DNA from: Paramacrobiotus metropolitanus
Taxonomy: Eukaryota > Tardigrada > Eutardigrada > Parachela > Macrobiotidae
DNA length: 64,000 bases
Assembly (NCBI RefSeq): GCF_019649055.1
Contig: NW_026570227.1
Span: 682,001-746,000, forward strand
Reading direction: 5' to 3'
The position numbers and the translations under genes were made by a program. Of the stretch, positions 1-11,129 are shown piece by piece; positions within the stretch are counted from its first letter, which is position 1, and each line of letters begins with the position of its first letter. The notes under the pieces are model-generated. The model saw nothing but the letters and a program-made list of their open reading frames with translations. It made no database searches and was not told where the DNA came from.

Positions 1-362
1 CACAACGGCGTAGCCGACATTTGCACAAACATGAATGTACGACCATGGTTGTAAATACGCGGAGCATTAAATTAACTGAATCGCATTTATACGTAACTGA
101 GTTTATTTAGAGCCATAAACCATTTTTGAGATATGACACTGGTTGCTGGCAACTTGGCACTGAAAATACCAAACATTATTTTTATACAGTATACCAAATA
201 TAGATGGGAGACTATGGGGAGACTGTGCAACCGATGCTCAAAAAAATTATTAAATTTTCTGCCATCAATCGCTCGCAAAAGCTGAGAACATCTGGATTTT
301 AAACTGAACTTCTGTCAGAAAAAGCAGTTAAATTGCACCCGCCCGGACAAGCTGCCCTTTTG
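1..362. other. Non-coding, nothing recognised
   Basis: AT-rich sequence with only short chance reading frames. No coding exon, RNA gene or repeat with a partner elsewhere in the window was recognised. Confidence 0.4.
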
Positions 363-404
363 TCAACCATGGTCGTACATTCCGCTAACTAAACTTACTC
401 TGCT

Positions 405-770
405 GCCACCTCGCGTGCCGGTTCCGTTGCAAAGCAAACGTTGGTTGAAAGCACCCATATCGCTGTCTGCAGTGTATCCTTTCTGGTGCGTGTTCTCTTT
501 GGGATTAAACAATTTTGCAAGTGCTGTTGCTCCTACTCTTTTCCTCCACAGCTGCACGGTTGATTTCACGCTGTTTGCCTAGGAAATTCAATCATGCACC
601 AGTCTGCAGCGTTAAGGGTATTTCCCCAAGTGTATTTGTACAAACTTGTCCCGTTATTCAATCTCATCACCACAGAGACAAATACAAATTCTCGGGTTAA
701 GCCAAATTTCATACTACTACGCAGTAAGCACCGCGTCGCACTATTTACGCTCTACATGAATTCGGCATGG
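405..770 (+). repeat. Upstream part of the Gr-locus duplication, copy 1
   Basis: Diverged direct copy of the sequence at about 14500-14800 that precedes the Gr-like gene. Shared blocks include the stretch around GCAAAGCAAAC, CATATCG, CTGCAGTGTATC and ATTTCACGCTGTTTGCC, in the same order and spacing. Together with the pseudogene fragment at 1190-1440 it shows that the whole receptor locus, promoter side included, was duplicated. No reading frame is conserved here. Confidence 0.7.
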
Positions 771-1189
771 CTGATGCATGCCAAATATCGATCTAAACTA
801 TGAGCTAGCCATATAAGCTATATAATATTAATTTAATTTTATCCTTCTTAGTCACCATGAGTATTGAAAGGAGTGAATTTGTCGTTGCAGTGGACTAACT
901 GATGTTCATAAAGCAACTTTGCTCTTCCATAGATCAACTTTCTGCTAGATACATGCTATATATTGACGATAGAAATTACGGGCAAGGTTGTACAGAATTA
1001 CCCGTACACGATCAAAGCATGGTACACGTAATGCTCAGCAAACGTATCGGATGCTCGAGAATGCTTCCAGATTACTACTTAATTACTAGCGGTAGTCATT
1101 CGTCCGGCAGCAGTTTCATCTGTCTAGTGATTAAATGATGGTGCTTATTGCTTGGTTAAAAGTAGAGTATCATGTGTTTACTGACGTTT

Positions 1190-1440
1190 TAAATGCTAAC
1201 TGGTTTGGGTATTTTACAACCAAAATCAAGATCCGGAAGATGTTTATGAACAATTCCATAATTATGGCGTTTTTCACAAACGTTTTTCCGATTGGGATAT
1301 TGTTGTTGAATGGATTGGGATTAGGCTCTTTTCCACCGCGCAATCACCATCACGATCTTCTTGGACGACATATACATAAAAAAACTGGGCATATAAATCG
1401 CTCTCTACATTCTGTCTACTCAAATTGGCATATTATCTAA
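1190..1440 (+). pseudogene. Truncated Gr-like receptor pseudogene
   Basis: The frame starting at the ATG near 1264 (MAFFTNVFPIG...) matches the N-terminus of the receptor at 14894 (MAFFTNIFRIW...), as does the leader before it (ACCGACGTTTTAA / GGTTTGGGTATTTT). After about 25 residues the similarity decays and the frame ends at 1440, before any full membrane domain. A short block near 2521-2565 (CGAAAGACGCACAATTT) also matches intron 1 of the intact gene (15843-15885), so remnants of a longer copy remain, spread by intervening AT-rich sequence. It cannot encode a receptor. Confidence 0.65.
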
Positions 1441-1513
1441 TTTTTCCTTTTCTGTTGAGATAATATTAATATATATCGAGATATTTGATATATATCTCGA
1501 TATATATCAAGAT

Positions 1514-1580
1514 ATATATCAAATATCTTGATACGTGATATCAAATATCTTGATATCACGTATCAAGATATTTGATATAT
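1514..1580. repeat. Perfect 31-bp inverted repeat (hairpin)
   Basis: Arms 1514-1544 and 1550-1580 are exact reverse complements around a 5-nt loop (ATATC). It sits inside a 130-bp AT-rich tract (about 1460-1605) made of ATATC/GATAT blocks. Such palindromes extrude cruciforms and are typical of AT-rich MITE cores; no terminal repeats or coding capacity were found. Confidence 0.85.
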
Positions 1581-2599
1581 TTCAAGATACATATTTCCTA
1601 TATATACTAAATCCTGGTGTGTGTATGGGAGCAGAAAACAGTTGTGTTATCAGCTTATGTATGTAGTTGGTCAGAAATCCGCTGATAATCACGCACTCAA
1701 TATCTCGCAGGTTGGGACGATGATTAACGGACTTAACAAGAAAAATAGTGATGTCGCCGATAGTCGGATTCCGGAGCTGCGATTATCGGCGATAACAACA
1801 TTTTCATTGTGTCTTTACGTTAGCAAATATATCTTATAGACAGGATAAGTATATAGTGATGTATAACAGAAAAGTATATCGTATCCGGCTGAAATTATCT
1901 TCGACTAAAGCGACTATTTGCGAATCGTATGCCACGCGTGTGTCAGGCTCGCTGGGCACTTGCACATTCCATGATTTGGCCGCGCCAGTATTTAATTTTT
2001 CGTCATATATACTAGTAGCATAAACATTTATTAATACGGGTGACTGCAAGCACGGTGTATACGGTTCCAGGTGCTTGCAAACGTACAGCTTTTAACCTAT
2101 CCGCAAGGCTGTTGATATTTTGATGACCCGCTGTTTCGTCGACGGAAATTCGTTTACTGACAATAGGTCGAACAACTCGATATCGACAACTTAAGATTTA
2201 AGTCCGCCTTAGTTTTCTTAGTTTTTCGTAATTATGCTTTCTTGGGTCTCATACTCTTAGGTTTTCTTAGGCTTCTTTTTGGTTTTATGTTTTCAAGTTT
2301 TTACGTTGACCTGCGGTGTTGGCCGTCGTCGTCGTGCGGTCAGCTTTGTGCCGGTCGACGAAATGTTAGTCAACAAAATGTCGGTGAGGCAAATATTTGC
2401 AAACCAGCCAGGATTTTTTTTGTTGTACTCTGTACCGCTGTACCGCGCAGTTTTCATAACAAGCGTTTGTTTAATCCCAGCAAAACTCCATCCTTTTTCA
2501 TATTCTGCTCTTCTATCTGTTTACGGCGAAAGACGCACAATTTCGGTTTGATTAGTGTTTGCGCTCCCTGAGCTCAACAGGCAACTCTGCTAATCAATT

Positions 2600-3160
2600 T
2601 ATTGGCAATAGCCACCCCATTAACAAGTGGGTTACGCGGAAGTGGGCTGTTAAGCCTGTTATCGATCATGCACGTGGATCAAGAGGCCCGCGCTGAGGCG
2701 CTGAGTCTGATCCCTAAAGGGCTGAGTCTGACTAGGGCGCACCTGTCAGATGGTGATTTGTACTTTACCGGAAATACTGGCAGATGTCATAGACATCCAG
2801 TAATTAATGTGGTATTAATTAAGCCCTATACGCGAAGTACAGTAGTTTGACAGCGATTTTAACTCTGTCCGAAACGGGACGTTTAAAATAACCGCAGTGA
2901 TAATAATTATAAGCTATTGTTACGTTTGGCCACACTGCTCTAGTTAAAAATACTTAAAAGAAATACTGCAATTATTTCTTCATACTATTGAATTGTTTTC
3001 ATTATGTTACGACCGTGGTGTTGACAAGTTGACGGCGGCTATCGTGGTTTGATTAATTACCAATGTGCATGGTCTGCATGCTCGTTAGCAGGAGTATTAC
3101 TATGACCATATGCATGTGAAGATATTTATGGCCATATGTGTGCGAAGACATAATAATCAT
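2600..3160. other. Non-coding, nothing recognised
   Basis: Only short chance frames. No splice-supported exon and no partner copy in the window. Confidence 0.35.
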
Positions 3161-3166
3161 TATGGT

Positions 3167-3271
3167 GTACATGGTGACTCACCATGTACCCCATATTTAA
3201 AATTTCGCCGCGATTACCGCGCAACGTTTACGATATACTTTGCTCACCATTGGTGAGCAAAGTATATCGTA
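3167..3271. repeat. Two adjacent perfect palindromes
   Basis: First: arms 3167-3177 and 3179-3189 (GTACATGGTGA / TCACCATGTAC), single centre base. Second: arms 3229-3249 and 3251-3271, 21 bp each, perfect, single centre base, core CTCACCA-T-TGGTGAG. The motif CACCAT recurs in both, suggesting one folded element or a double-strand-break scar. Confidence 0.85.
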
Positions 3272-3649
3272 TCGACACACGGAACATACTCAGCGGTTAA
3301 AGATAGATGAGGTTTTGATGCCACTGCCACATCCGACCATTGGTCGCATGCCGGACATGACACATGTTACGCAGAGCACTGAGCAACGTGTGCGACTTTT
3401 TCACACACCCGATTCTGTAGTGCAAGCTCATCAAGCGACTCCGGTACTGTGATAAACAGGCGCAATCCGAGGCACATTAAGGTTACCCGTACCCCTATTT
3501 TGGCTTTTACCGTTCGCAAGTACAGAGATACAGCGGTAACACTGTAGGCACACGTCGTGGAAAACTTTTGGAATAGCAAAGAATAGGTTACAGGTTGATA
3601 AAAATGAAGCCGGCAACTACAAAATGGTGCGATACTTCCTTCCCGGCTA

Positions 3650-4640
3650 ATTTCAGCTATTTCCGGCTATTCTCCGCTATTCCGGGCTATTCTCCGCTAT
3701 TTTCCGCTATTCCCCGCTATTCCCCGCTATTCCCGGCTATTCTCCACTATTCACGGCTATTCTCCGCTATTCCGGGCTATTCTCCGCTATTTTCGCTATT
3801 CCCCGCTATTCCCGGCTATACCCTGCTATCCCCGGCTATTCGCGGCTATTCTCGGCTGTTCTCCACTATTTCTGACTATTCTCCGCTATTTCTGACTATT
3901 CTCTGCTATTCCCGGCTATTCTCTGCTATTCCCGGCTATTCTCCGCTATTCCCGGCTATTCTTTGTTATTCCCTGCTATTCTCCGCTATTCCCGGCTGTT
4001 CTCCGCTATTCCCGGCTATTCTCCGCTATTCACGGCTATCCTCCGCTATTTCTGACTATTTTCCGCTATTCCCGGCTATTCTCCACTATTCCCGGCTATT
4101 CTCCGCTATTCCCGGCTATTCTTTGTTATTCCCTGCTATTCTCCGCTATTCCCGGCTGTTCTCCGCTATTCCCGGCTATTCTCCGCTATTCCCGGCTATT
4201 CTTTGTTATTCCCTGCTATTCTCCGCTATTCCCGGCTATTCTCCACTATTCCCGGCTATTCTTTGTTATTCCCTGCTATTCTCCGCTATTCCCGGCTATT
4301 CTCCACTATTCCCGGCTATTCTCCGCTATTCCCGGCTATTCTTTGTTATTCCCTGCTATTCTCCGCTATTCCCGGCTATTCTCCACTATTCCCGGCTATT
4401 CTCCGCTATTCCCGGCTATTCTTTGTTATTCCCTGCTATTCTCCGCTATTCCCGGCTGTTCTCCGCTATTCCCGGCTATTCTCCGCTATTCACGGCTATC
4501 CTCCGCTATTTCTGACTATTTTCCGCTATTCCCGGCTATTCTCCACTATTCCCGGCTATTCTCCACTATTCACGGCTATTCTCTGCTATTCCCGGCTATT
4601 CTTGGCTATTCTTAGCTATTCCCTGCATGCTCGGCTGTTC
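3650..4640. repeat. 10-bp pyrimidine-rich minisatellite
   Basis: About 99 tandem copies of a 10-bp unit close to CCCGGCTATT, with variants CTCCGCTATT, CTTTGTTATT and CCCTGCTATT. Phase is nearly constant along the array; one 9-bp unit near 3795 breaks it. A higher-order pattern is visible: blocks of four to eight units that begin with the CTTTGTTATT variant repeat several times between 3960 and 4440. The plus strand is very pyrimidine-rich. Because 10 is not a multiple of 3, every frame reads through as a 30-bp, 10-residue repeat, which explains long frames of up to 306 residues here; these are not considered genes. Confidence 0.95.
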
Positions 4641-5000
4641 TTATTTTGATTAGTGTGAATATTATAGTGCTCGTATAGTTTTCTATGTGGCATTTGTTAA
4701 GCCCATCAGAGTGACTTTCAGAATTTAAATGCAAGCTGCGGCCTACTTTTAGCTTCTTGTCGTGCTACTCGGCAGTTGATTTTCAGCTGTGTCCTTTTGA
4801 AACTTACATACTGCCGGGGCAGAAGTAACCCACATCAATTCACATTTCTACCTGCTCTCAGAACAATAAAGATTTTCTATCCGCCCTCCAGGTTCAGTTA
4901 GTGCAACGAAACAGAAATCAGTGCTTCATCATTCTGTTGACGAAGATTCCGAAAATGAAGTACCATTAAGTTAATAGATTTTCACGTGATTTCTTTCAAT

Positions 5001-7594
5001 ATGGCTTCCTCCATTCTCCCAAAAAAGCGGAAAAACACTCCTGCAAGTGGAATTCAGGAGCCGCACGTGCAGGTAATGATATTAGATAAGGATGATTGAT
5101 AACAATAATATGTGCAAAGATTACGTCAAATGAGGACGCATCTTTTTATTTTGTCCTGTTTTTTGTTTTACAAAGAGCTTAGTGCAAGATATTATGAAAA
5201 CGCTAAGTCAGGTAATATACTGGCAAAATATTGAGGTGTCGTGCTCGACAGCGATTTGTTTAAACACCTTGTAACGATGGTTAATAGAAACGCATTTACT
5301 TAACTACCAGAAATATGGCAGGTTCCCGACATCAGATTCGCAGAAACCACAGTTAATGGACGCTACGAAACATTTGTCATACGAAGGGTTGGTAACTCTG
5401 AGAAAAGAAAGTCAATGGCCAACTTCGTTATGCGATTCCGTTTTATGATGCGAGGTAACACTGCCGAAAACAAGGCAGCCGTTGGTGGATGGTGGGTGGA
5501 AGTGCTCGCTGATTTCACTGACACAGATTCCGCGTAAGTTTATTGCATATACTCAATTTTGTATATTATAATTTAAACTGGTAACCAAGTATATTTACCC
5601 AAACTGTAATCAGCGGAGTAATTTGCATGCCGTTCTTAACAGGTTGTCTGCTCTCGATATAGAAATGAATGTACTGGCATAAATAACACCAAGTGCGTGA
5701 CCTTTGCACGACAATTTTTGCACTTTTTTATCTGCACGAAATACAGCTGTATATCAAACTTAAATAAACAATCCTACAAAACTAAGATAACTGCCTGAAT
5801 TTTAAGAGTTTTAAGCGCGCCGTAGTACCGGCAACGATGCCGATATACCGGAACTTCTCTGCCAAGTTCTCGTGAAGTTTATGAAAATAAACCCGAAGGT
5901 ACGCACATGGTTTAGCTACACATAATATAATTAAATTAGGTATACACATAATTTCGAACAACTTACCAGGGCCCGGTCACCGGCTCCCCGGTCAGAAAAA
6001 TTTCGTTTTTGTTTAGAGCCGGAGTAGGTACCAAGAATTCTTAAAGATGTATTTTCCTCGGCATTGGTCCAGTGGGCGTGGAAAAAAACCAATTTGTTTG
6101 TGGTCTGTATTGTCAATGGAAATATGGCACTTATAGTATCTGTATTTTTTAGCACGTATGTTTTTTCAGTAGTATAACTAGAAGTTTTTAGCCACGCCTA
6201 CTGGACCGTTGCCGGTGAAATAATTTTTTTGTTATCAGTACTAAATCTGTAGTGACCAGGCCCTGGTTAGTTAGCTCGTGGATCTGTAACTTGCACCGTG
6301 AATTATTAAACTTTGATTACGATTACATCCGGTAGCGCAACTAAATAAGTAGCTACGGATAAAACAGCAATAATTTCCTGTTGGGATATTTTAGTGGCAT
6401 AAAGCTTTGCACTTGACGATCATCAGCAAAGAGCTTGGACAGCAATCATGTGTCGGGCTCAGAACGACACAAATTTTTGAATGTTTGGAAGCTTGTGCCG
6501 ATCCGGAAGTGAAACTGCTTCTGAAAGACATCAGCGTCGCTCAAGCCAACGGTTGGTTGCGGGAAAAAGATGGCAAGCAGAAACGAGCCACAAAAGGCAG
6601 CATAAACGGGTTGTGTCATGGCATCAGTATGTACGGAGACATACTGCCAACCCACAACCTTGGAACGCAGAAAACAGTGATTAAGGGTACATACACTACA
6701 CTACAATATATATGTAGTAATTATGCAAACACTTCTTAAGTTAACGTTTCGTTTTAATATTAATGTTACTGCCTGTTTAGCGTTTATTTGGTCAATTTTT
6801 ATTGTTTTAAACTATTGATATAGTGCGTTAATATTAATGCGTGACCGTCGCAACAAAAAGTCCGTTCAAAAGCGAATTACACATCTAATACACAGCTGCA
6901 TAGACGCGCATAAGACTAGATTAAAATAACGTATTTTACTTTCACCGGTAGAAGCAGAATCACAAAGTCATGACCCGGAAATTCTGCGTTGTGGCTTTCA
7001 CGCCAAGAAAGCTCGAAAGGTCACCGTTGAACTATCGGATGCTGCTACAGTGCGAAACGCAGGAGAAAAGGTATTTGTAACTAATTGCGACAAATACTAA
7101 TACAAACCGATCTTTCATTAAATTGTATCGCAGCAGTGCATTTTGGCACCTACAACGACCGAGAGCGGCAAGCACCTCACCGTAGAAGCACCTGCTTCGC
7201 CTTCGGATATGACCGCTGCTTTTGAAAGCGTGGACTTAGCTGCACACATCGGCGATGCAGAAGATTCCTCGCCAAGCACAGAACCAACTGCAACAAGCGG
7301 TTCCGTGCTGGCGATGATTGGCACACCAGAAGTAAGTGACGATCTGGATAAGACCCAAGTTAGCCTGGGCCTTAGTGAACCAGAACCGCCAGCTGAAAAG
7401 AGAACAACCCGAAGTCGTGCAGCCAACAATCTCCTGATCGCCACCAAAATGACACATTCAAGCCCAGTGCTGTCACAAAAATTTGCGCGGTGTGTGAAAC
7501 AGGAGGCGGGCGTTTTTTTAAGTGTTCAAAGTGTCACAAGTTTGCTCATTTGGTGTGCAAAGCGGAAAAAAATGTTTGTTCGGTCTGGCGATAA
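5001..7594 (+). CDS. Uncharacterised spliced gene with C-terminal Cys/His zinc finger
   Basis: Seven exons with matching phases: 5001-5072, 5176-5211, 5322-5533, 5826-5898, 6395-6686, 6952-7070, and 7134 onward. The protein starts MASSILPKKRK, a nuclear-signal-like basic stretch, then has a conserved-looking globular part in exons 3-6. Exon 7 is Ser/Thr/Pro-rich and ends in a finger spaced C-x2-C-x9-C-x2-C-x4-H-x2-C, PHD/RING-like but short, stopping at 7594. To reach the finger the frame must shift once near the A-run at 7446-7449; no phase-compatible intron was found, so one missing A is the simplest reading. AATAAA at 7711 fits the 3' end. An alternative exon at 5643-5682 would end the protein early. 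No family recognised; a nuclear or DNA-binding role is inference. Confidence 0.6.
5965..6267. mobile_element. MITE inside intron 4 of the zinc-finger gene
   Basis: Terminal inverted repeats ACCAGGGCCCGGTCAC (5965-5980) and GTGACCAGGCCCTGGT (6252-6267), 15 of 16 matching. Inside is a second inverted pair around GGTCCAGTGGGCGTGG and CCACGCCTACTGGACC. There is no coding capacity. A half copy with the same sub-terminal block and end lies at 22730-22866, so this is a dispersed family. Confidence 0.75.
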
Positions 7595-7710
7595 TTCCTG
7601 TACTGGTATGAAATCGTTTCCGTTTTATGGGTTTGTTGTGATTGTTCGACTGCAGGTTTTCCCCGTAGGGCAGTGTACCCCACGGTTTCCCTGCTTTGAG
7701 ATGTGCAGTT

Positions 7711-7716
7711 AATAAA
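7711..7716 (+). terminator. Polyadenylation signal AATAAA
   Basis: Canonical hexamer 117 bp after the stop of the zinc-finger gene, followed by a GT-rich tract (GTCTGTATTGTGTACG). Confidence 0.55.
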
Positions 7717-8218
7717 GTCTGTATTGTGTACGTAAGCGCAAACAAAAATTTTGCAAAGCTATTTATGAAATTCTTATCCCCGCGTGTTAGTCATACCCGG
7801 CGTATTTCGACTATACTCAGCAAAACATGTAACATCGCATCCGCTAAAACTGTACTCGTACTCTGTTACTGTACTTATACTGCACTTCATTGTGAAATCT
7901 TTGCTGTTAACTCAAACATGTACTTCATTTTGAAATCTTTGCTGTTAACTCAAACAAACTCCGGTTTGCCTGTTCCTGTCCTTTCAGCATACGAAGCAGT
8001 CGAGAAGAGACATACTGATCTTATTAATTATGACAGTTGAGTCTGGAACTGCACAATTCGGAGTGTGACTTAGTACGACTGATATTATCAATCGTTTGCA
8101 ATCCAAGCACGCAAAACACACTGGAGCATAACGAGGAAACTTTTTCTGTCCCATTACTTTTCCACACAGTTTACTAGTTATACGAGTACATAATATTATA
8201 GTGTTTTTATGCGGAAAC

Positions 8219-8618
8219 ATGAGTTACAGTCCCACCTCTGAAGAACGCTTGGTTAAAGATCTTGGTGCCGATGTTTTAAGAAAAACAGTGCGGGCAGTTC
8301 AAATATGGCCTGCACCAGACGAAAGACTGCCGCAGATAATTGAGGTAGAAATTTATCACTGGCAATGCTCGGTATTTTAATTACAATTTGAATTTGCTCT
8401 GCGCGTGCAGGCATTGATGGAACAGTATAATATGCAAAATTTTTTTCTAGAAAACCGCCACGTTTGTTGATGTATCAGCTAGCGCTCTGGTGCCCGCCAT
8501 GAAGCGAGTACTTTGGGAATGTCCAGCGCTTACTCAAATGAATGTTTCTCCAACAACAGACCCAAGAGGGATTAACTCGAGCAAAATCAATTTTTTTCAA
8601 AATCGCCGTCGCAATTAG
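8219..8618 (+). CDS. Small two-exon gene, function unknown
   Basis: Exon 1 8219-8344 (42 codons from ATG, MSYSPTSEERLVKD...), donor GTAGAA; exon 2 8451-8618 after the acceptor TTTTTTTCTAG, phase 0 on both sides, ending in TAG. The product is 97 residues, with a basic tail (FFQNRRRN). No domain was recognised. It lies 0.6 kb downstream of the zinc-finger gene on the same strand and could be a separate gene or the start of a longer one. The donor is weak, which is the main doubt; without splicing the frame stops after 54 codons. Confidence 0.4.
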
Positions 8619-8629
8619 ACTTTTACGAT

Positions 8630-9720
8630 ATCTGTACATCCACTGTCAAAATTTCAAAATTCTACTTTGTTCCGTTAGTGACTAGGTAATTTTCAAAGCC
8701 TATTAACCGGATTTTTAGCTGTAGGATTCGAAAGTTCATGCAGAGATAAATCTCATTTGAAGATGTTGGCAGTCTCAGTTCACCACACATACCACGTAGG
8801 AATAGCCCGAAAGACCAACTAGACAGCCGATCGTGCGCTGCCCAGCTACACTCACGTGTGATCAAAAGTCTTTTGTCTTCAGAGTCTGCATCCATTTTAC
8901 TACGGTTTTATGACCCAGTAAAACAAAAGATACCAATCGCAAACAGGTGCTCCCCATTCATTTGGCTGCATGTCCAAATCTGATCGCTTGCATATACACA
9001 GGCATGCAAAATGGTAAGCCGGGCCGGTCATTAATTACAGTACTGGCTGCTCTGGGTCGAATACTTTAAAAATTCATATCTCGCCTCCCGGTTATTATAT
9101 TTCTATACACCTTTCCCCACCAGATAGAGCACACTACAGTTGGTGGGATTGCGAGTTTTGAGAAACTGGCCTTTTTGAGAAAATCCAAAATAGGGGTAAC
9201 CTTAACTGCTGTGAGGAAAACCGCTACAACACAACGACAACTAAAAAGCGCGCTGCCGTGTTTAATTACCGAAATACATTAATTGACAACACATGTTCAA
9301 GATAACTTTATGTTTACATTCCGTCACACATTTGTATTTCACTGCGCGTAATGTTCTCGAACTATCCACACCTTGTCAAACTGCTTGAAACGCGTTATCA
9401 ATTAAGGATGTGCTTTATTGAGAACGCAGTCGGTATCACAGCGTCATAATAGCTCTGCCCAAAAATTTCATGTGGCCACACAGGAACCTGCAGTTGTTAT
9501 AGGCCGTGTTTGTTTTTCTTTAACTAGTACGTGACCCCATTGACAAACAACTGATGTGCAGCTGGAAAATAGCGAGCTGACTTCATATCGTTAGCTAGTA
9601 ATACAGAAAGTCCAGTGCACGGAAAAACCCCGCGTGAATCAGCTGTGTGCCCGACCAATTAACGTCGCCGATGATTCAGAGAACGCAGTGGAGCTGCCTG
9701 CTTACGGCACAGTCATAACT
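8630..9720. other. Non-coding, nothing recognised
   Basis: Intergenic sequence with short frames only. The last few hundred bases are presumably the promoter side of the P-loop gene; no TATA or other element stands out. Confidence 0.35.
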
Positions 9721-9727
9721 CACAAGC

Positions 9728-10960
9728 ATGATCGGGCCAGTGAGACCGCGCGCAGCCACGCTAACTTTTCAGTCGGAAATAAAATCTACAGGCGTTCACT
9801 ATCAAACGCTCTGCATGGAAATATTAGGCGCAGTGATACTTCCCGTAGCAATCGACGCTATCCGATCCATCATGCGTGTATGGACATTAAAACCGGCGGT
9901 GGATGTGGACGCCATCACGCGTCCCCTGAAGCAGGAGATGGAACGCCGCGAAAAGCAATAGGAGCAGCGGCGCGAAAAAGACAGCCATCTCCTGCAGCAG
10001 CGTATCGACGGGCTGAACAACACCAACGCGGCGGAACGCGCTCGCATGCAGCAAGATTTCCTGGACCAGCAGAAACAAGCGGACCAGAAACGACGCGTCG
10101 AACAGGAGCGCTACGAAGCTCAACTGCTGCAGCTGCGACAGGCGATGGAAGCCAGTCAGGCGGAGCTGCAGAAGGTCACCGAGCAACTGCAACGCCCCAC
10201 CAAGGACCGGGAGGAGAAGATCGCCTTTGTCAATGGTCTAAAATTACCGATCCGTCAGACGGATTCTCTGCTGCTTGTGGGACCGAAGGGAGCCGGGAAA
10301 AGCACCTTCTTGTGGCTGTTGAACCGAGGACCCAAGCCGGAAGCTTCACGCTCCGACGGGACAAAGAAAATCCAGCATGTCGACGGGTTCGTGGATTCCA
10401 TCGGGCTGAACGGATGGGCACAGGAGGAACTGCTGAAACTGCTGGTCTTGATGATCCACGACAGGATTCCCAAAGACCTCATCATCTTCAACAACGACCG
10501 CATCTATCATCCCAACATGTCGCTGGGTATGTTGGGTGTCAATAATCCCATGATCGTCATGATGTCCGGTGATTTTTGGGGGAATTTCGAACCGGAAGAA
10601 GCTGATGACCAGATCATTCACCTGGTGGAGGACTCCAAAGGGGTTCGACGTGTGGAACCAGAAAAGCACTTGAAGCGCGTGTACAACATGAAAGTGTACG
10701 ACGACATCAAGAAACACCAACTGGGCGTCACGCCCGTCACGCACCACGACGACCTGGAGCTGCTGGTGCAGCAGCGGGAAAAAGCCGGGATCGAGCCGTT
10801 CCGCTTTCTGATGAAAGAGCTGGGTGATGAATTCCATGTGGAGATGGATAACTCGCACACCATGGAGGCGCTCTTCCGCTTCATCTATATCTACGAGAAG
10901 ATTTACAAAAGAGATCCCCTCATGTTTATGAACCACGCCAAGCTGCAAGACTTCAAATGA
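9728..10960 (+). CDS. P-loop GTPase-like protein with one in-frame TAG
   Basis: One frame runs from 9728 to 10960, interrupted only by TAG at 9959-9961. A likely start is the ATG at 9815 (MEILGAVILPVAIDAI, a hydrophobic N-terminus). A Gln/Glu/Arg-rich coiled coil follows (about 9930-10220), containing the TAG in a CAATAG context where one substitution from CAG would restore Gln. The G domain has GPKGAGKST (Walker A/G1) near 10280 and a G4-like TPVTHHDD near 10735, suggesting a GTPase of the TRAFAC/immunity-GTPase type. After the TAG 333 codons are open; the first internal ATG (10046) would give 304 residues keeping the G domain. No introns: a retrocopy or a naturally intronless gene. The exact family is not recognised. 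Confidence 0.65.
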
Positions 10961-11100
10961 AGATACGGGTGAGTCATGGCTTTGTGGTGGGTGCGTGAAT
11001 GGTGGATTGCTCTAGTTTTTTCTGTCTCGCATATTCCACCATATGTCTGCAGTTTTCAGCATCATGCAGCATCCTTATTCTGTGCTGAATTTATGTTTAT

Positions 11101-11106
11101 AATAAA
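11101..11106 (+). terminator. Polyadenylation signal AATAAA
   Basis: Hexamer 141 bp after the stop of the P-loop gene. A donor-like GGGTGAGTC at about 10967 suggests the 3' UTR might be spliced. Confidence 0.5.
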
Positions 11107-11129
11107 ATATCGAATGCTTCTGTTGTTTT

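Noticed and set aside
3650-4640. CRISPR-like array
   Set aside because: Units are contiguous with no spacers and the genome is eukaryotic.
3595-4649. Long frames of 306, 148 and 90 residues in all plus frames
   Set aside because: They are by-products of the 10-bp minisatellite, which lacks stops in every frame; composition is purely repetitive.
10230-10948. Minus-strand frame of 200 residues
   Set aside because: Antisense shadow of the P-loop gene.
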